NCBI GenBank assembly: GCA_025766275.1
Contig: JAFKAC010000144.1
Coordinates: 52,994-116,993, forward strand
From: Lactarius indigo
Lineage: Eukaryota; Basidiomycota; Agaricomycetes; Russulales; Russulaceae
Length of the DNA: 64,000 nt
Direction: 5' to 3'
Positions 1 to 9,525 of the stretch are shown one piece after another (positions within the stretch are counted from its first letter, which is position 1; every line of letters begins with the position of its first letter). The notes beneath the pieces are model-generated. The model searched no databases. It saw only the letters and a list, made by a program, of their open reading frames with translations, and was not told where the DNA came from. Position numbers and translations under genes: made by a program.

Positions 1-1
1 T

Positions 2-1363
2 ACCATCGACATCTCCGACATCCCCCGACTATCGCCTCCGCCATCCCCCCAACACGTCACCATCACCAACCCTATGCCCATCGAACGAGAGCCTGGGGAG
101 CTCACCCCGTCAACACCCGAGGAAGGGCAATACTCCCCAACGCCCCCTCCTCAACAACAATCAACTCCTCCACCCGAACCACAACCTCAATCACCACCAT
201 CCTCCCCATCATCCACACCACCCCCACCATTAGAACCGTTCACCCCAGTCCACGTCCATACCCCCATTGACTATGACCGCCCTGACTCCCCCCCCAACGA
301 CACAGACGACCCTGGCGCCCCATTCTTCCCAAACACCCCAGGGACCCCCAAGTACTACCCATTACAGATCCCACTACCAGACGGTGGATCCAACCCTGCG
401 AAGTATATTTACTATCGTAAGGGGTTCACCAAGGTAGTGGGGACAATGGGTGTCGGGCAACCCCACTATGGAGAGGGAGTTTACCTCTCGTCACTCAGGC
501 CGAATGTCTCGGCACCCCCCTTCACGGCAGAACAACTGCAGTTCTTCGACCCCCATGATATCCGCGCTTGTGCCTTAGACGAAACTCTCATCGAGCTGAA
601 CTCACCGCAACTCACCGCCGAGATCACTAGGCTGCGAACGGGACTCTTAGCACTCAAAGAAATCGACAAGAAGTGCGAGAAGCTAGAGGAAGACGCGCGC
701 AAGTTACGGTCAGAGCGACTTACGGTGGACCTAATGTTAGCCAGCACTAAAAGGCGACTCCAATATGCAGGAGCGTTGGCTACCATTGGTAATGAATATG
801 CACGCATGACGGCCCTACCCACACCCCTCCGCCACTCTCGCTACGCCATTCCATTCTCCCTGCGATGTGGAGGACCACTAGAATTCCCTCGCCTCGCGGA
901 CAAACCTCATCGGTGACGCTGCTATCACTGCAACAGTTCCCACCACCTCGTGCGCGACTGTCCCACTCGACCTCGACCAGCCTGTTGTCACTGCCAGAGT
1001 CAAGAGCATCAATGTTACTGATGCATCTTTCGATGAGCGGGCATGGTCGAGGAAGTGATCATGACCCACCAGGCCGATGAACGTATACGACAGGCCATGG
1101 CTACGGAGGCCACCACCTCTTTTACAGTCCCTGAACCACCAACAATCGCGGCCCAGACCCAAGGAAGGTGGTGTGGGCGCTGCTTTCGTACTGACGCTAA
1201 CCACGATGAGATCCGATGCCCGCAATACGAAATGTGTCGCAAATGTGGCAAGCGTGGGCCCTTCCTCTTTCTCAAAACCCACTACTGTCGGCTCGACGTC
1301 TCTCCCTGGCCGGAGAACGACTTGGACGCCGACATCTACGACCTTGTCGACCCAGAGTGTTGA
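2..1363 (+). pseudogene. Post-pol accessory frame of left-edge element, C-terminal part
   Basis: One frame runs from the window edge to TGA at 1361-1363, interrupted by several TGA stops (914-916 and two near 1011 and 1034). In order it encodes a proline-rich linker, a conserved segment that starts near YYPLQIPLPDG, a predicted coiled coil (heptad-like, about 600-780), a CX2CX4HX4C zinc knuckle (CYHCNSSHHLVRDC), a second knuckle broken by a stop, and a Cys-rich tail with CGRC and CRKCGKRG. The inner element has CGA or CGT codons at positions where this copy has TGA, so the stops look like C-to-T decay at CpG. The function is unknown; zinc knuckles suggest nucleic-acid binding. Confidence 0.75.
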
Positions 1364-1387
1364 AGTCGAGGCGTCTTCAAGCCTGAA

Positions 1388-1397
1388 CGGGGGGTAA
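1388..1397 (+). promoter_or_regulatory. Polypurine tract before 3' LTR
   Basis: The sequence CGGGGGGTAA directly precedes the LTR start TGTTACG. The inner element has the same arrangement on its own strand. This is the expected plus-strand primer site of LTR retrotransposons. Confidence 0.7.
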
Positions 1398-2589
1398 TGT
1401 TACGATTTTCTATCCCTACTCTGTTCCATTCTTCGGACTCGTTCTTTCCTTTTTCCATTCCATCCCTTCCCCATGTTACGAGCCCTGTATGACTACACGG
1501 ACAATACGTTTACCTGGTCCCTATCACGCGCTTCGCTTATCGTCGTTATCTTTCAATAAAGCTCAACATGTGCTAGTTTCCGTCCACTTCCTAACCACGT
1601 GCGAGCCCGCGTGATTCTCCTTTATCCTTGATCCAGACATCCTTTTGTTCTCAATATGACTTACCTTTGTTCTCCAATAGGGAATGGCGTTAATCCCCTT
1701 TTTGTCCAGTACGATACAACGGGTATTTAAGCCTAGCACTGATGAACAGACACATAGGAACTATACTCACAGTGGACTGAAGACTGTGGTGAGATATAGA
1801 GGATGTCTGAGAAGCAGCACAGGAGGTGTCAAGCAAGTAAAGCAAGATGGTAGTCTGGCACACAAACAGTGAGAACTGATGTTATACATTGGAGGGAAGG
1901 GAGCTTACCTGGCACACAAACAGTGAGAACTGATGTGGACCAGGAGCGTACATGCTACTCTACTCATACACTTTCTGGGAGTGACACTATACAAGGGATG
2001 TAACACTAGTCACATACTACAAGACAGTTATTGTTCTACAAACGGACAAAGGAATGGACGTTCTGAGAACAAGGGCAGAAAGTACAAGGAGAGTCTAGAA
2101 GTAAGTGATATCATAATGACATCACAATAAAGATAACGCCGCAAAGAGAACAAAGGGAACAGTACAATGAAGTGTCCAGAGTGTTCTATATGATGTCATT
2201 GTACATGATGTCATAGATAAGCTAAGAAGTCCGAGATTGTACAGATCATATAATCTAATCTACAGGTCCAATAAATCTTATCTAAAGCAGTCCATATCTG
2301 CAAGTCCTTTAGAGCCGCTAAGTGCGCGCGGGCCACTTATCAACAAGCACTACCTAGCTTGTATGGTAGACTAGACTTCTTGTGTAATAACTACACTCGA
2401 CACAGAGTCTCTCGATCCTCGACCTTTGCTAGGCCTTCGCGTCTTAGCCATCCTCTATAGTCCAAGTGGCATACACCCTTGTGACTCTTGTGCATCATTA
2501 CGTCTGAAGTCAAGCCTCCGAGCTTGGACTACCGTTTACTTGACTGACTTGGTACAGGTCGTACTCAACGCCCCTGTAGTGGCATTACA
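1398..2589 (+). repeat. 3' LTR (TG...CA) enlarged by an insertion
   Basis: The repeat begins TGTTACG and ends GGCATTACA. It aligns to the 578-bp LTRs at 14244 and 21552 (reverse strand) except for extra DNA at 1737-2352. Without that insert and its target duplication its length is about 571 bp, matching its relatives. The insert separates the TATA-like TATTTAAG near 1725 from the predicted transcript start AGACTAGACTT near 2370, so this LTR promoter is probably broken. Confidence 0.85.
1737..2352. mobile_element. Unclassified 616-bp insertion inside an LTR
   Basis: The insert is flanked by CCTAG on both sides (1732-1736 and 2353-2357), which looks like a 5-bp target-site duplication. It starts CACTGATGAAC and ends CAAGCACTA, with no clear terminal inverted repeat and no TG..CA ends. 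A motif of about 28 bp (TGGCACACAAACAGTGAGAA and following bases) occurs twice, near 1854 and 1910. No convincing protein is encoded. It could be a non-autonomous element or part of an LTR. Confidence 0.55.
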
Positions 2590-5500
2590 ATCCCTGTCTC
2601 TTCCTTCCTTGCTCTGGTTTACATCGCTCTTTTCCTTTGTCCCTCCATTGTGTTGCGCTGCTCTCTGCATGTCCCTTTGAGAGTCTGCTCGTGTCGTGTA
2701 TGTACTTGACTAGGGGGATTAGCGTCTTGGGTTCTCGCATTAGGCTTGCAAATGTTGCTTCCGACGGTCTTTTTCCTTTTAAGAGGACCCATCATTCGTG
2801 TGCATATGCCGGGCAGTCGAGAATGAAGTGTTGTGGAGTTTCTGAGCTGTGCCTGCATGCTGGGCAGTTGGCGCTTTCTGTACGCTTGAATCTGAATAGG
2901 TATGAGTTGAGGGGGAAGTGACCCGATCTCAACTGGAATATCCAGCTTGCGCCTTTTCTGGATAGTTTGGGATCACTCGTCAGCTTCAGGAATTTTAAAG
3001 ATGGTAATGAGACGTCTATCTGTTTTAATTTGTGTGCTCGCAACAATGTTTCCCAGTCGTTTTTCCACCAGGTTTTGAGCTTTTCTTTAAAGCATTGTCT
3101 TGCAGCGGATTTGTTGATCTTGAGGGGCTTGCAGAGCTGAGTTGGGAGGGAGGCAGTTGGCGATGTTTTCCCTTCTGCTGCCGCTTTCGCCTCCTCGTCC
3201 GCTTTTTTGTTACCTTGTATGTCTACGTGTCCTGCAGTCCATCGAATTGTTAGCGAAAGTTTTGGGCCTCCTGCTGCGCGCAGCTTTGTTGCTGCGGTGT
3301 GAAATATGTCAGCCAGGGCGTGCCCTGATTTGCTGCCTGGCGATGAGATCGCTGAGATGGCTGCCTGATTATCCACCCCTATCACAATGCTGGTCTTGTT
3401 TCCCTTCTCGGTTTTGACGAGATGGAGCACTAGCAAGAGACCTACTAGCTCTGCTTCGAATATGGTGTGATGTTCTGTTGAGCCAAGGTGGTAGTGTAGT
3501 ATCCTCTCTGTTTTGCCCTTTCTGACGAGTACTGCTGCGGCCCCTACCGTGCCGTTGTGCACTGACCCGTCCGAATATACCTTGATTACCTTGGTACCTT
3601 CTTTGTCAGCTTTAATTGACGACTCCTTGTTTTTGGCTATGTCCAAGCCGAAGGGTTGTTTGTGTGAGAGGGCTGGGTCGCGTCCTACGGTAGGGATTTT
3701 CTCATACAGTTGCGGCTTGGTTGAGAACGATTGCATGAGGTGGTGTAGCGGGGCTTTGTGTCTTTTGACTCTTCCTCCCGCACATTTCCTTGCAGGTTCG
3801 TGGAGGGGGTGGTCTTTTGGTAGTGTGGCGTAGCGAGTTGTCGCCCTGTGTAAGTGTTTTTCAGCTTCGAGCTTTAATGGGAGGATGTAGGAATGTGCGT
3901 CTAGGACGTCTGTGGGCGATGTTCTTAGACCACCGGTGATGGCTAGTGTACCGGCTCTTTGTATAGTTGTGAACTTGTTTCCTCGTCTTTGTATTCTATC
4001 TGTTTCTCCGTTTATTTTGTTTCGGCCTTCCACGCTTCCCCAGACGTCGACTGCGTAGAGGATACGGGGAATTGCGATGCTTGTATAGAGTCTCCTTGCA
4101 AATTTAGGTGTGATACCCCAGCTTGGAGCGGCTGCCCTTCTGATCTGGCCGGCCCACTTCATGCCTTTGTCTAGTGCATAGTTGTATTGCGCTCCCCAGT
4201 TGAGGTGCTGGTCGAAATAGACACCTAGGTATTTGGCGTTTTTTGAGGGGGTGATGGTGGTGTCGAGTATTTTCATGGGGGTTCTTTCTTTTTTGCAATT
4301 CTGGTGGGCAAAATCCATCAGCGTGAGTTTACTGAATTCAAAACGCGAATTGTGGGCATTGGACCAGTCAATCGCACCACCCTCCCTTGTCATCATATCC
4401 GCTAGTGTCTTGTGAGTATCCGTGAAGTCATCTCCGATGGCGATTAGGATAGCATCATCAATGTAGGCTATTGCTGATTCGCTTTCGCTCTTCGGGACAT
4501 CGAGAATATCCGCGTTGTAATATTGGTATAGGATCATGGATAGGGGGTCTCCCTGTCCTATACCGTTGTTGATCGGGATACTGTCTGAAATAAAATCGTC
4601 GAATTTCAGCGTAGTGAAGCGGTTCTGGAGGAGATTTTGTGTAAACTTCACTATTTTGTCTGGGACCCGTCGTGTTTTCATGTTGTGTATTAACCTCTCA
4701 TTAACTGCGTTGGGGAAGGCGCCTTTGATGTCTAGGAAGAGCACCGAGGCCACTTTCTTTCTTCTCCAGGCGTCTTTGATCCGGAGCGTGAGCGTGTGCA
4801 TCGCGTCTGTGGTTGTGCGGGCTGGCCGTCCTCCATAGTGGTGTTGGGGGAGAAGTTGGTGCTTCTCGGAGTGGTAGGAGAGTTGTTCTGCCATGATGGA
4901 CGTTAGTACCTTTGCAAGCGTGTTGAGAAGGGCGATAGGCCTGTAGGCCTTGGGAACGTCATATCTCGGCTTGCCCGGTTTTCTTAGTACTACCATCGTG
5001 AACGTTTTCCAGGGGTCGTAGTACCAACCCTTGTTGACTGTAGCGTTGTAGATCGTCCATAGTCTGTTAACGAGGATATCAGCGCATTTGATTAGGACGA
5101 TATTGGGAATCCCATCAGGGCCCGGGGCCTTGTATGGGCTTAGCTGTGCTATGTGCTTGTGTATTTGATCCTTGGTTATCGCTTTGAGAGTACCAGCTGG
5201 GGTGGGGTATTCTGGGTTGCAAGGTTTGGCAGGTGACACTGAGGGCTTGTTGGGGAAGAAAATCTTGGCCAGCGCTGCGCTCTTGTCTGAGTTCCGGGTG
5301 ATGGTTCTTTCACCTGAGTCGTCTTGGACTTTCAGACTTGGGATTCTTGTCTTTCCTCCGTCGCTTGCTGGTGCCGAGATGTACCGATGTGCCGTCCATA
5401 TGTCCGGGTCGGTCGCTCTTTCTAACCAGTCCCTCCAGTGATGTTGCTTCGTGTATTGTATAGCTTTGTCGTATCTTTTTCGGGTGTGTTTGTAGGTGGC

Positions 5501-6601
5501 GTGTATTTGGTGGTCGGGGCATTCCCTAAACTTATACGCCACTCTTCCGAGCTTCTCAGCTTCTCTGCGGAGGATTTTGAGCTCCTTTGTCCACCAACAT
5601 TTTGATCTGTTGTTGATGTCTGAGGTTGGAACTTCGGCTTCTATGGTTTCCTGTATTGCGCATATTAGCCTATCGCATTCTGAGTTGAGATGTGTTTGAG
5701 AATTTATTGGATTGGGAACACCCATTTCCGCTATCTTTTTCTCCAGCGCTTTGTGGAAGGCATCCCAATCGACGTCTCTGAAGTTTCTCATGATCTGTGC
5801 GGGGGATTTAGTCAGCTCTAAATTGATGACCGTAGTAATTGGAACGTGATCCGAGTTGACTCCTTGTGCTTCGGGGAGGGTGTCACAGACAATGATGGAG
5901 TTGAGGCTGTGTTCGGTTATGAAGACGTTGTCTAGTCTGGACCACTTTTTGGTGACGTGGTGGACGTGCGTTGGAGTACCCTTGGCTAGCGCCATGTCCA
6001 TTCCTAGATTAGCCACGCTTTTGAGGAGCAGTTCGGCTGCCTGGATAGCTTCGGGTCTAAATAGTCTGCTGTCCTCTGGGTTGTCCCAGTACGGGTGGTG
6101 ACGATTGAAATCGCCAAGCCAGATTAGATGGTGGTCTTGTTTGGTGGGGTCGTTGCCTAGGATATGTTTTTCATGCGTCTTGTGGAAGGTGGATAGGGCT
6201 CTGACAGTGTCATCATGTTCACAGTCATTGTAGATATTGAATATCGTCAGCGTTCCCCAGCTATCCGTGATATGTAAGGCTGTGACGTCGCCGGATGGGA
6301 AGTCAACCTGTTCCCAACTTTCAGTCAGCACGTCTCCTCTTATTAGTAAAATGGAACGAGTCTTAGTCGGTTGTTTTTCATGTGTTGAAGGGTATAGGGG
6401 GATCCAGTCTTTCGAGGTGATGGATTTGTTGAGAAAGTTAATTGAGGGTTCTTGAAGAGCTATGATGTCGATGCCTAGACTTGCTAACTTTCCGCTGCTG
6501 ATGAGCCCGTGCTGACATGCCAGGGATTTGTTGATGTTTTGCTGCCAGATTGCTAGTTTCTTGTGGTCTTTGGTTAGTTTGGTTAGGTCGTGTAAAGTCA
6601 T
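2590..6601 (-). pseudogene. LINE ORF2: endonuclease, reverse transcriptase, RNase H
   Basis: The frame starts at ATG 6601 and stays open for 1269 codons to TGA at 2792-2794. It then continues in frame for about 65 codons to the LTR junction at 2590, so the TGA (HE-stop-WV, probably from CGA) is a late nonsense change. Domains in order: an APE-type endonuclease (WQQNINKS, LGDFNRHHPYWD, NSDHVPI; about residues 18-250), a reverse transcriptase with YIDD in the active site (about 480-760), and RNase H (YSDGS, FEAEL, GVDNQAA, AGHVDIQGNKKADE; about 1010-1150) with its acidic residues present. A Cys/His motif CPACRHSSETPQHFILDC lies near the C-terminus. The protein would nick DNA and copy the LINE RNA in place. 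Confidence 0.88.
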
Positions 6602-8006
6602 ATTTTAGGGATTTGTAAGAAGTCAGCTGGCAGGTCGATGATGTCGCCGTCGAAGTGAATGTTGTAGTCGTCTTCGTCTAGGGCAGGGAGGGGTGGTTGA
6701 GGGTGCGACGTTTTCGTGTGGGATGTGGACGATTTCCGAGGAAGTTCTCCAGTGTTGTCTGGTTGTCCGTCTTACCTGCGTGAGGGGGTTTTCTGTTCCG
6801 TTCAATTTGTCGGGAGGGAGGATGTCAGCCGTTTAGTTGGAGGGGAGGGAGGCTTCCTACCCGGTATTTTTCCAGGAATTTGTCCTTGATGGGGAGTCTG
6901 TCTGGTTGTATTGTCAGCGTCCAGTCTTCATCCGTCGGGAAATATACTAGATTGTTCTCGGGGTGGTACCTGTTGTAGTCTTTGCATTTTTTGAGGAAGG
7001 TCGGGCAGTTGCGGTCCCAGCTGGCGTGCGTGTCGGATTTGCAGGAGATGCAGAAGCGTTTCCCCTCCATTTTGCAGTCTCTGGTTTTGTGTTGTTCGCC
7101 ACATGTTCCGCATGTGTCGTGTGTGGCGTGGCACTTGGTTGCGAAGTGTCCCCATTTCCTGCACTTCATGCATTGTTTTGGCTCGTGTTTGAGCTTCTTG
7201 GGGAAAGTCCTGACGCTGCACACATAGATGCCATCCTTGAGAAGTCTATTAGCTAGTGTAGCGGAGGTGAGGGAGAAAACGGCATAGGCGAATCTCTGTC
7301 CCTGCGAGCACCTTTGTTCCGGCTTTATCCATTTGGCTCGTCTTAACGCCTTCTCCGGGAGTCTGTTGACTTCCTCTATTTCGCGGAGGTGATTGGTGTT
7401 GGAGGGGTCGAAGGTGGTAGGGATCCTAGGGACGACTATGTGGTAAACTGTTTCCCTGACTGAGAGGGCCGAGTCGAATTTTCTTGTGAATTCCAATTCG
7501 TTGATCGGGGTCTTAAACCAGTCTGCCGCTTCCTTGGAGGCAAACTGGAGGATGAAGCTACCGTTCCTCAGTTTGATTACCTCTTCGACCTTAGCCCCCT
7601 CTGGAGGGGGGGGGAGGATATCCGCCAGCACTTTGTCTGCGCGTTCTTGGATCTCGAAGGAGTTGAGGTAGGAGTCCTCCTCCTTGTCCGAGTCAAAGAT
7701 GACTTGTCGGGATTTTTTGTCTCTGCTCAGGTCTACACTGACTAAGATGTCATGTGGGGTGTGGCGGCCAATTGGGCCTGTTGCGGGTGTGGGCGTTGGG
7801 GCGTGCTCTGTGCTGATCTGCGCGCTGGTGAGGGCCTCTTTGTAGGAGCGGGCAGTGTTGGCTGCTTGGGAGGTGACCGCCGTGACTTCGGTGATGCTGT
7901 TTGCCATGTCAGAGGCCATTTTCTCTAGAGAGGCAGCTGTTTCTCCGAGTGTGGACACGGCGGTCTGCAGTGTAATGCGTTCAGCTAAGGAGCTGTTAAT
8001 TAGAAC
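6598..8006 (-). pseudogene. LINE ORF1, 3' part (CCHC RNA-binding protein)
   Basis: This is the continuation of ORF1 after the outer Gypsy element; the codons on the two sides of the insertion join in frame. It contains an RRM-like middle region and three successive CX2CX4HX4C knuckles (CMKCRKWGHFATKC, CGTCGEQHKTRDC, CISCKSDTHASWDRNC). The present frame stops at TGA 6825. Beyond it, coding-like sequence continues in shifted frames and ends with an acidic tail whose TGA overlaps the ATG of ORF2 (ATGA, 6601-6598). That suggests small indels near the ORF1 end and an ancestral stop-start overlap. ORF1 proteins coat LINE RNA. Confidence 0.8.
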
Positions 8007-8515
8007 TGTTACGCTCCACCAGCGTTAGTCCGACTTGGACTTGTAGAAGGTGTAATTGACTTAGTGAAAGTTAGGTGAATGGGGATCACGTGTCAACCCA
8101 ACGCAGGCTGAACAGGGGCACACCGGCACACGCTGCAGCTTAAGGTGAAGAAGTGTTATCCCTTGGTGGATAGAAGCGGAGGCACACTTAGTCAAAGACT
8201 AAGGTTGACAAGAGACGAGTCAAGATGGTGGATTGAAGAAGACCAAGATGGGGACTCTTGGTCTTCCGAGTCGACTACTTATACAAATACGTGCGGGCTT
8301 TAAAGCGCCGCTAGAACAGTAAGTATCCAGTAGCATAACTAGCTCGAACCCTAGTACAGCTATCCTAGGAATGAGTCATACATGAGTCACAATCATTTGC
8401 GAACTACTATGCTGACTGATGCGAAGTAAGAATCCATGACTAATACTGATACCGGACCGTAGTCATAACCGGTCATGAGTCGTGTGTAATGAGTCATCAA
8501 GTCCGTACCGTAACA
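8007..8515 (-). repeat. 3' LTR of outer element
   Basis: It starts TGTTACGCTCC and ends CCGTAACA, with TG..CA termini. It pairs with 23196-23704 at the same length, 509 bp. Twelve of the 13 differences between the two copies are CG against TG or CA. Confidence 0.95.
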
Positions 8516-8528
8516 TCACCCCCTTTTC
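8516..8528 (-). promoter_or_regulatory. Polypurine tract of outer element
   Basis: On the minus strand the sequence GAAAAGGGGGTGA directly precedes the 3' LTR start TGTTACGG. Position and composition fit the plus-strand primer site. Confidence 0.7.
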
Positions 8529-8547
8529 AGTAGTGAGGCCCACCTCA

Positions 8548-9519
8548 CTAATCCGCTACCAATTCTTGCCTCATCTGCTCCGCTTCATCCTCCATCCTTG
8601 CCAATATGTTAGCACGCTCCAGCCGATAGAGACTGTCCTTTTTGTCCACAGTCACCATTTCCTTCTCCATCTGCAACTGCCGAATCCGCTTCTCCAGTTG
8701 GTCTTCAGCGAAGGCAAACTGCCGGAACCGACGCAGCTCTTGAGTGAGGGTGACATCCCCGATGCGCATGAGCAGCAAGTCTGTAGGGTGTCGATCGCGG
8801 AGCATAAAATACTCCTCGTGTGGGATGAACGCGCGGTTGTCCTTTGGGAGGTGAGGAGTGGCGTATAGGGGTTTACCGTAAATGAAACCAGACCCCGGAG
8901 CTAGTCCGAGTACGAAGGGGTCTCCTCCTCTGATAACCTGTATGTGGGAGGCTTGTATCGTCGGTCCGTTGGGGAGCTTGATCGGGAACGGAATGTAATC
9001 GGGTCCTCGATTGACCTGGAACCCTTCAGGGACGACAGCCCTGGTTGCTGGGTCTCGTTCACCCATTGGTGTATAACGAGCCGCTTGTGCCACGGCGACT
9101 TGTCCTCGGTGTAGAGGCCCCCCCGCTGCGTCGACGAGGTAGGGAGTGGCGGCTGGATCTTCAGCGTAGAATTCATGGTTAAGGAATGCGTGCCTGATGG
9201 GGTAGTGGTCTCTAAGCTCGTCTTCATCCTCATCTTCATCCAATACTCCCTCCGCTCCTTCATCATTCAGCGTCGGCAGGCGGCGATATGCAGTTGCTCC
9301 CGCTGCCACTGCGCCGCCGTCTCCTTCCATTCTTGCTCGTACTTCTGCATGGCGTTGGGTGGTTTCACCACGTGGGACAGCTGCTTGAAGCCGAAAGAGC
9401 TCGTCTTCTGTGAGAAAGACTTCGGGCTCACCGGTGTCGGGATTTGTGAGGGTGTACATTGGCAGAGGTGCTGGCTGAGTTGTTGTTGGATCGTCGTCAA
9501 GAGTTCCCTGTATGGGCAT
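8548..9519 (-). CDS. Post-pol accessory protein of outer element (323 aa, intact)
   Basis: This uninterrupted frame of 323 codons starts with ATG 7 nt after the pol stop and ends about 20 nt before the polypurine tract. Features: an acidic patch (DEDEDEDEL, near residue 95-105), a middle segment with DYIPFPIKLPNG and a YG..LY pattern, and a charged C-terminal stretch of about 60 residues predicted to form a coiled coil. There are no zinc knuckles, membrane segment or signal peptide. The middle and coiled-coil parts match, weakly but in the same order, the accessory frames of the inner and left-edge elements. I do not recognise the family. Its position resembles that of env-like frames in other Gypsy elements, but nothing here looks like an envelope protein. 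It is the only intact frame in this element. Confidence 0.7.
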   Translation of the reverse strand: MPIQGTLDDDPTTTQPAPLPMYTLTNPDTGEPEVFLTEDELFRLQAAVPRGETTQRHAEVRARMEGDGGAVAAGATAYRRLPTLNDEGAEGVLDEDEDEDELRDHYPIRHAFLNHEFYAEDPAATPYLVDAAGGPLHRGQVAVAQAARYTPMGERDPATRAVVPEGFQVNRGPDYIPFPIKLPNGPTIQASHIQVIRGGDPFVLGLAPGSGFIYGKPLYATPHLPKDNRAFIPHEEYFMLRDRHPTDLLLMRIGDVTLTQELRRFRQFAFAEDQLEKRIRQLQMEKEMVTVDKKDSLYRLERANILARMEDEAEQMRQELVAD

Positions 9520-9525
9520 AGGGAA

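Larger units (their letters stand above)
1..2589 (+). mobile_element. 3' end of a Tf1/sushi-type LTR retrotransposon (left-edge copy)
   Basis: This is the 3' part of a Ty3/Gypsy element cut by the window edge. It holds the post-pol accessory frame, a polypurine tract (1388-1397) and the 3' LTR (1398-2589). It belongs to the same family as the inner element at 14244-22129: the accessory frame, polypurine tract and LTR are all collinear with that element's reverse strand. The LTR ends next to LINE coding sequence at 2590, so this element apparently inserted into the LINE 3' region in the opposite orientation. The other flank lies outside the window, so no target duplication can be confirmed. 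Confidence 0.9.

Noticed and set aside
1737..2352. CACTA-type DNA transposon
   Set aside because: The ends CACTG and CACTA are not inverted repeats of each other, and no transposase is present.
8548..9519. Accessory protein as a retroviral-type envelope
   Set aside because: It has no signal peptide, membrane segment or cysteine pattern of an envelope; only its position is similar.
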